From CAZNLL01 sp964573885 (GTDB taxonomy: Bacteria > Desulfobacterota > DSM-4660 > Desulfatiglandales > Desulfatiglandaceae): DNA of 16,412 nt. This document shows, piece by piece, positions 12,751 to 16,412 of this stretch; position 1 is the stretch's first letter, and every line of letters begins with the position of its first letter. Position numbers and translations under genes: made by a program. The notes under the pieces were generated by a model. It searched no databases. It was not told where the DNA came from and worked only from the letters and a program-made list of their open reading frames with translations. The stretch lies in assembly GCA_964573885.1 (NCBI GenBank), contig CAZNLL010000093.1, positions 1 to 16,412 on the forward strand, written 5' to 3'.

Positions 12751-15075
12751 ATGGACGAGAAATACGGTAACATCCTTGATAAAATCGGGGGGACCCCCCT
12801 GATACCAATAAGCAAGCTGAATCCTGAGAAAAATGTGGAGATCCTGGCCAAATTGGAGTTCTTTAACCCGGGAGGGTCGGTAAAAGACAGACCGGCCCTT
12901 TACATGATCGAAGAGGCCGAAAAAAAGAAGGAACTGGACCGGAACAAGATTGTCCTTGAGGCCACCAGCGGGAATACGGGCATAGGTCTTGCCTTGGTGG
13001 CCGCTGTAAAGGGATACCGGCTCCTCCTCACCATGTCCGAGTCGGTGAGTGAAGAAAGGGTCAAGATCCTCAAGGCCATGGGCGCAGAAATAGAATTTAC
13101 CCCGGCTCACCTGGGGACCGACGGAGCGATTGAGTACGTCTACAATCTGGTGAGGGAAAGGCCCGACCGGTATTGGCTCGCAGACCAGTTCAACAACGAA
13201 GCCAACTGGATGGCCCACTATTACGGGACGGCCCAGGAAATCTGGGATCAGGCCGGAGGGAAACTGGATGTGATTGTAGCCGCCATGGGCACCACCGGGA
13301 CCTTGATGGGGCTCTCCAGGAGGTTAAAAGAGCTCAACGATGGGGTCCAGATCGTCGGTATCGAGCCTTACCTTGGACACAAAATCCAGGGCCTGAAGAA
13401 TATGAAGGAATCCTATCAGCCGGGTATTTTCGAGAAGAAACGCCTGGACCGAATCATCCACATCGATGATGAGGAGGCTTACAACACGGCCCGGATGCTG
13501 GCCAAAAAGGAAGGCGTCTTTGTGGGGATGAGTTCAGGGGCGGCCATGGCGGGCGCCCTCAGGGTGGCCAAAGAGATGGGCGGGGGTAGGATCGTGGTAA
13601 TATTTCCGGACGGGGGCGAGCGCTATTTAAGCACCTCCCTGTTCGTGGCCAAAAAGAAATCCGGACTCCGTATTTACAACACCCTGACCCGCAACAAGGA
13701 GGAGCTTATCCCCATACAGGAAGATCGAATATCCATGTATTCCTGTGGCCCCACCCTTTGCCAGCCCATTCATCTGGGCCAATGCAGGCCCTTTATACTG
13801 GCCGATTTACTCAGACGCTACCTGGAATTAAGGGGGTACCGGGCAACCCACGTCATGAACGTCACCGACCTGGACGACAGGACCATCGAAGGGGCCGAGC
13901 GCGCCGGGATTTCTTTGAAGGCCTTCACAGACAACCATTACAAGGCCTTTATGGAGGATTTAGACAGAGTTCACATCAGAAAGGCCACCCACTATCCCAG
14001 GGCAAGTGAGCACGTAGAAGACATGATCAAGCTCACCCAGCGGCTCCTGGAAAAAGGGTGCGCCTATGAAAAATTTCATTCCATCTATTTCGATATCTCC
14101 CGATTTAGGGATTATGGAAAGCTCTCACATATTGATCTGGAGAAAATCAGGCTGGGGAAGACCGTGGACCTTGACCAGTACGAGAAAGAGAATCCAAGGG
14201 ATTTCACCCTTCTTAAGCGATCTAAACTCAGTGAGCTGAAAAGGGGTATATTTTATCAGACCCAGTGGGGCAATGTGAGGCCCAGCTGGCACATGGAGTG
14301 CGCGGCTATAGCCATGAAATATCTCGGCCCCACCTACGATATTCATATAAGCGGTATAAACCTCCTCTTTCCCCACCATGAGAACGCCATCGCCATCAGT
14401 GAGGCCCTCACCGATAAACCCCTGGCCCACTATTGGATCCATAACGAATTGGTCATGATCAACGGACAAACCCCCTCCGGTGTAGCCGATAACAAGGCCC
14501 TCACCTTGAAGGAGGTGCTGGACCAGGGCTTCACAGGCAGGGAAATCCGATATTGGTTGCTGAGTCGCCACTATCGGAAACCCATTTTCTTTTCTTGGCC
14601 CAAGCTGAAGGCGGCAAAAAACACCGTAGCCCATCTAGACAGGTTCGTCCAAAAGGTGTTCTCTTGCAAGGAGGGACCTCCGGATCCGGATATGGATCAG
14701 AAAGTTTATGATTTGAGACATGGATTCACCGAGGCCATGGATGATGATTTGAATATCGCCTTGGCCTTGGCGGCCCTGTTCCAGTTCACCCGTCGGATCA
14801 ATCGGGTAATGGATCAAACCGGCCTGGCCCCTGGTGATCGGGACAAAATCCGGCGGATCCTGGAAAAGGTCAATTCCGTCCTGGCGGTAATGGACCTTGA
14901 GTTTCCTGAAGAAGACCATAGGATCAAGGCCCTTATTGAAGAGAGGGAACAGGCCAGAAAAAACAAGGACTGGGAAAAGGCCGACCAATTAAGGCAGAAA
15001 TTGCAGGAAATGGGGCTGGAGGTGGTGGATACCAAAAGCGGGCCCCTGTGGCGGAGACTCAAAGAAAACGACTAA
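12751..15075 (+). CDS. Cysteine synthase fused to a cysteinyl-tRNA synthetase-like module with altered ATP motifs
   Basis: Residues 1 to about 303 are a PLP-dependent O-acetylserine sulfhydrylase/CBS-type enzyme: PLP lysine K45 in GGSVKDR, SGNTG (73-77), phosphate loop GTTGT (180-184), and SSG (261-263). All key residues are present, so cysteine or a related thio-amino acid is the likely product. Residues from about 305 to 774 match cysteinyl-tRNA synthetase over its full length, including the C-terminal helical region. Kept: CGPT (C332), the TDLDD threonine (T372), W513 and C517 in WHMEC, H542 in FPHHEN. Changed: HIGH is HLGQ (341-344), HGGG is HISG (532-535), the zinc-ligand Glu of HHENE is A546, and KMSKS is TPSGV (574-578). 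Aminoacylation is therefore doubtful. Alternatives are a cysteine-sensing domain or a non-tRNA ligase. The Shine-Dalgarno is weak; no frameshift is seen. It is monocistronic and converges on the radical SAM pair. Confidence 0.93.
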   Translation: MDEKYGNILDKIGGTPLIPISKLNPEKNVEILAKLEFFNPGGSVKDRPALYMIEEAEKKKELDRNKIVLEATSGNTGIGLALVAAVKGYRLLLTMSESVSEERVKILKAMGAEIEFTPAHLGTDGAIEYVYNLVRERPDRYWLADQFNNEANWMAHYYGTAQEIWDQAGGKLDVIVAAMGTTGTLMGLSRRLKELNDGVQIVGIEPYLGHKIQGLKNMKESYQPGIFEKKRLDRIIHIDDEEAYNTARMLAKKEGVFVGMSSGAAMAGALRVAKEMGGGRIVVIFPDGGERYLSTSLFVAKKKSGLRIYNTLTRNKEELIPIQEDRISMYSCGPTLCQPIHLGQCRPFILADLLRRYLELRGYRATHVMNVTDLDDRTIEGAERAGISLKAFTDNHYKAFMEDLDRVHIRKATHYPRASEHVEDMIKLTQRLLEKGCAYEKFHSIYFDISRFRDYGKLSHIDLEKIRLGKTVDLDQYEKENPRDFTLLKRSKLSELKRGIFYQTQWGNVRPSWHMECAAIAMKYLGPTYDIHISGINLLFPHHENAIAISEALTDKPLAHYWIHNELVMINGQTPSGVADNKALTLKEVLDQGFTGREIRYWLLSRHYRKPIFFSWPKLKAAKNTVAHLDRFVQKVFSCKEGPPDPDMDQKVYDLRHGFTEAMDDDLNIALALAALFQFTRRINRVMDQTGLAPGDRDKIRRILEKVNSVLAVMDLEFPEEDHRIKALIEEREQARKNKDWEKADQLRQKLQEMGLEVVDTKSGPLWRRLKEND

Positions 15076-15089
15076 TCCCCTTGCTCTTC

Positions 15090-15278
15090 CTATTCCTTCT
15101 CCACAAAACCCTTGCAGGGGTGGAAAAACTTGGGCCACTGCCCCCGGTTTCCATCCCAAGACTCGGGGCCGACACATTTTCCCAGGGCATGGGGCGTATT
15201 ATGGTCCTTGTCGTTGGGAAAAAACTCAAATCGCCCGCACCTGGCACAGCATACCAAATCATTTGTTTCTCTTTTCAT
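15090..15278 (-). CDS. Small Cys-rich protein (62 aa), coupled to the radical SAM gene
   Basis: The ATG overlaps the stop of the radical SAM gene by four bases (ATGA), strong evidence of translation in the same operon. The product has C10, C11, C14, C35 and C55 in a CxxC-x20-C-x19-C layout, plus a WDGNRGQWP segment before the last Cys. This resembles small zinc- or metal-binding proteins seen in sulfate-reducer-type genomes (recognised by pattern only). There is no signal peptide or membrane helix. A peptide substrate of the radical SAM enzyme is another possibility, because sactipeptide-like precursors are also short and Cys-rich. Its stop lies 14 bases from the stop of the convergent fusion gene. 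Confidence 0.7.
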   Translation of the reverse strand: MKRETNDLVCCARCGRFEFFPNDKDHNTPHALGKCVGPESWDGNRGQWPKFFHPCKGFVEKE

Positions 15279-16240
15279 CCCATTTCATGGACCCGGGGCC
15301 TTGTTCCAGGCCTCACCTCCTTCCCGGCCGCCACGACCCGAGTCCCCGCTATCATGAGGCCTAAGATCACCTTGAGGGTTTTGAAATCAAAGGGCCTGAA
15401 AGCCCCTCGATAGGCCGCCACGGCAGCACACCCGCACAGAGAGCAATCCGCATCCTCCCCATAGGTGCAGGATTTGGGCTGCCCATCTGAGCTGAAACAC
15501 CTCACCCTCTCGGTGACGGGGCAGGAGGAAAGGCTGTTCCACTGGTTGAACGCCTGATCACTCAGGAGCTGGCGGGCCATGGCCCTTGTAAATCCCACAC
15601 GCTCTCCATGCCTTTTCCTGAGATCAAGGAGGTGCATGATTACCCGGTCCCGCTCTTCAAGGGGTATAAGAAGATCCGACCCGCCCCGGCCGCGGCTTGG
15701 CGTATAGAAGGAAAACCCCACGCCCTTGACGGGCAGAGCCATCATCTCTTCTACAAACTCATCCAGGGCGTGACGGTTAAGCTGAGAGATGGTCATATGC
15801 ACGATAGGGGGCCGGGAGGCCTTGAGCACGTTTTTCACCGCCTCCCTGTATACGCCCCCGCCACGAATCTGATCATTGACGGCTTCAGGGCCGTCCAGAG
15901 ACAGAATCCATTGGCCCCCGTCCAGTTCGGGAAACCCCGTAGTCCCGTTGGTAAAGGCCAGGGTGGCGTCAAAAATCCCTCCTGCTGCCTTACACAATTC
16001 CCATCTCAGGGTGGGTTCGCCGCCATACAATATGGCAGCCCTTAGGCCCTGGGATTTCAATGATCTCATGAATTGAATCATTTCCTCGTCGCCCAATTCA
16101 TGGGGATGGTCCTGTCTCCACCAGTAGCAATGGCGACACTTAAGGTTGCAGCGGTGGGTGATGTCCAGGGCGACAGAAGTGGGCTGTTTGGTAAAAAGCC
16201 ACTTGAGAAGGATAATGAATTTTCCAATACCGAGCCGCAT
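15275..16240 (-). CDS. Radical SAM protein with Cys-rich C-terminus (SPASM-like)
   Basis: The 321-residue protein has the radical SAM cluster motif CNLKCRHC (C31, C35, C38), the GGEP SAM-binding motif (73-76) and the strand WILSLDGPE (111-119). A second Cys set lies at C240, C248, C258, C266, C269 and C271, suggesting one extra Fe-S cluster as in SPASM/twitch enzymes that modify peptides or cofactors. A hydrophobic N-terminal helix (about 7-16) could touch the membrane. The substrate is unknown. The last codons overlap the start of the small Cys-rich gene. The Shine-Dalgarno (TAGGCG) is weak. The 118 bases between it and the tRNA hold two inverted repeats, a CATTTT/AAAATG palindrome and TGAGG-N7-CCTCA, but no clear terminator. 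Confidence 0.9.
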   Translation of the reverse strand: MRLGIGKFIILLKWLFTKQPTSVALDITHRCNLKCRHCYWWRQDHPHELGDEEMIQFMRSLKSQGLRAAILYGGEPTLRWELCKAAGGIFDATLAFTNGTTGFPELDGGQWILSLDGPEAVNDQIRGGGVYREAVKNVLKASRPPIVHMTISQLNRHALDEFVEEMMALPVKGVGFSFYTPSRGRGGSDLLIPLEERDRVIMHLLDLRKRHGERVGFTRAMARQLLSDQAFNQWNSLSSCPVTERVRCFSSDGQPKSCTYGEDADCSLCGCAAVAAYRGAFRPFDFKTLKVILGLMIAGTRVVAAGKEVRPGTRPRVHEMG

Positions 16241-16358
16241 GACGCCTACAGATTACTCATTTCGTAAGACTTTAGGTGTTTTGAGTGCTTGTGAGGATCG
16301 TGACCTCATTTTAAAATGCTGAAATGCATTGGCCTCAATGGGGGAGGAGCTGATAGGA

Positions 16359-16412
16359 TGGCGGAGAGAGAGGGATTCGAACCCTCGGTGCATCTTTCGA
16401 CACACACTCGCT
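16359..16412 (-). tRNA. tRNA-Ser, 3' part only (5' half beyond the window)
   Basis: On the minus strand the end reads UCUCUCC (acceptor), G (discriminator), CCA encoded in the gene. Before it lies a perfect T arm, GAGGG-UUCGAAU-CCCUC (16386-16370). Before that is a long variable arm: GUGUGUC pairs with GAUGCAC across a GAAA tetraloop. A long variable arm means a class II tRNA (Ser, Leu or bacterial Tyr). The G discriminator points to Ser, as Leu and Tyr carry A. The anticodon lies outside the window, so the codon family cannot be given. Confidence 0.88.

Overview
The window looks like chromosomal DNA of a Gram-negative, Deltaproteobacteria-type (Desulfobacterota) organism. This is inferred from gene content: a PilB/GspE ATPase and pilin-like genes, a CHASE2 receptor Ser/Thr kinase, a FHA-GAF-class III cyclase, a groESL operon of proteobacterial type, radical SAM proteins and many small CxxC zinc modules. 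The species cannot be named from the sequence. No mobile element, CRISPR array or prophage is visible; the genes look like a resident, signalling-rich genome.

Layout, left to right. (1) The 3' part of a FHA-GAF-adenylate cyclase gene (+) runs off the left edge. (2) It converges with a minus-strand block that reads right to left: a PilB/GspE-type ATPase with a C-terminal double zinc ribbon, then a B-box zinc-finger/TM/pilin-like protein, a prepilin-like protein and a six-TM double-PAS sensor without an output domain. A good sigma70-type promoter lies between the ATPase and the zinc-finger gene, and a terminator between the pilin and the PAS gene. (3) Divergent from the ATPase is a CHASE2-TM-Ser/Thr kinase gene. 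Its Shine-Dalgarno lies in a hairpin and serves a four-codon ORF whose stop overlaps the kinase start. (4) groES-groEL on the minus strand ends at a strong hairpin shared with the kinase 3' end. (5) A 0.36 kb gap upstream of groES carries promoter- and terminator-like signals that could bracket a roughly 0.2 kb RNA. (6) A GalE-like epimerase (minus). (7) A 774-residue fusion of cysteine synthase with a cysteinyl-tRNA synthetase-like module (+). (8) Converging on it, a radical SAM gene overlapping by ATGA with a 62-residue Cys-rich protein (minus). (9) The 3' half of a class II tRNA, probably tRNA-Ser, at the right edge.

The most interesting object is the cysteine synthase/CysRS fusion. The PLP enzyme half looks intact and the CysRS half is full length and keeps several cysteine-pocket residues. 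Yet its ATP-site landmarks (HIGH, HGGG, KMSKS) and one zinc ligand are changed. It may be a repurposed cysteine-binding or regulatory module rather than a tRNA synthetase. Other items worth attention are the zinc-finger/pilin-like chimera in a pilin operon, the hidden Shine-Dalgarno plus mini-ORF in front of the kinase, and the coupled radical SAM/Cys-rich pair. A Ser/Thr kinase, a FHA-bearing cyclase and a probable c-di-GMP-binding ATPase lie within 9 kb. This suggests, but does not prove, a signalling circuit controlling a pilus-like machine.
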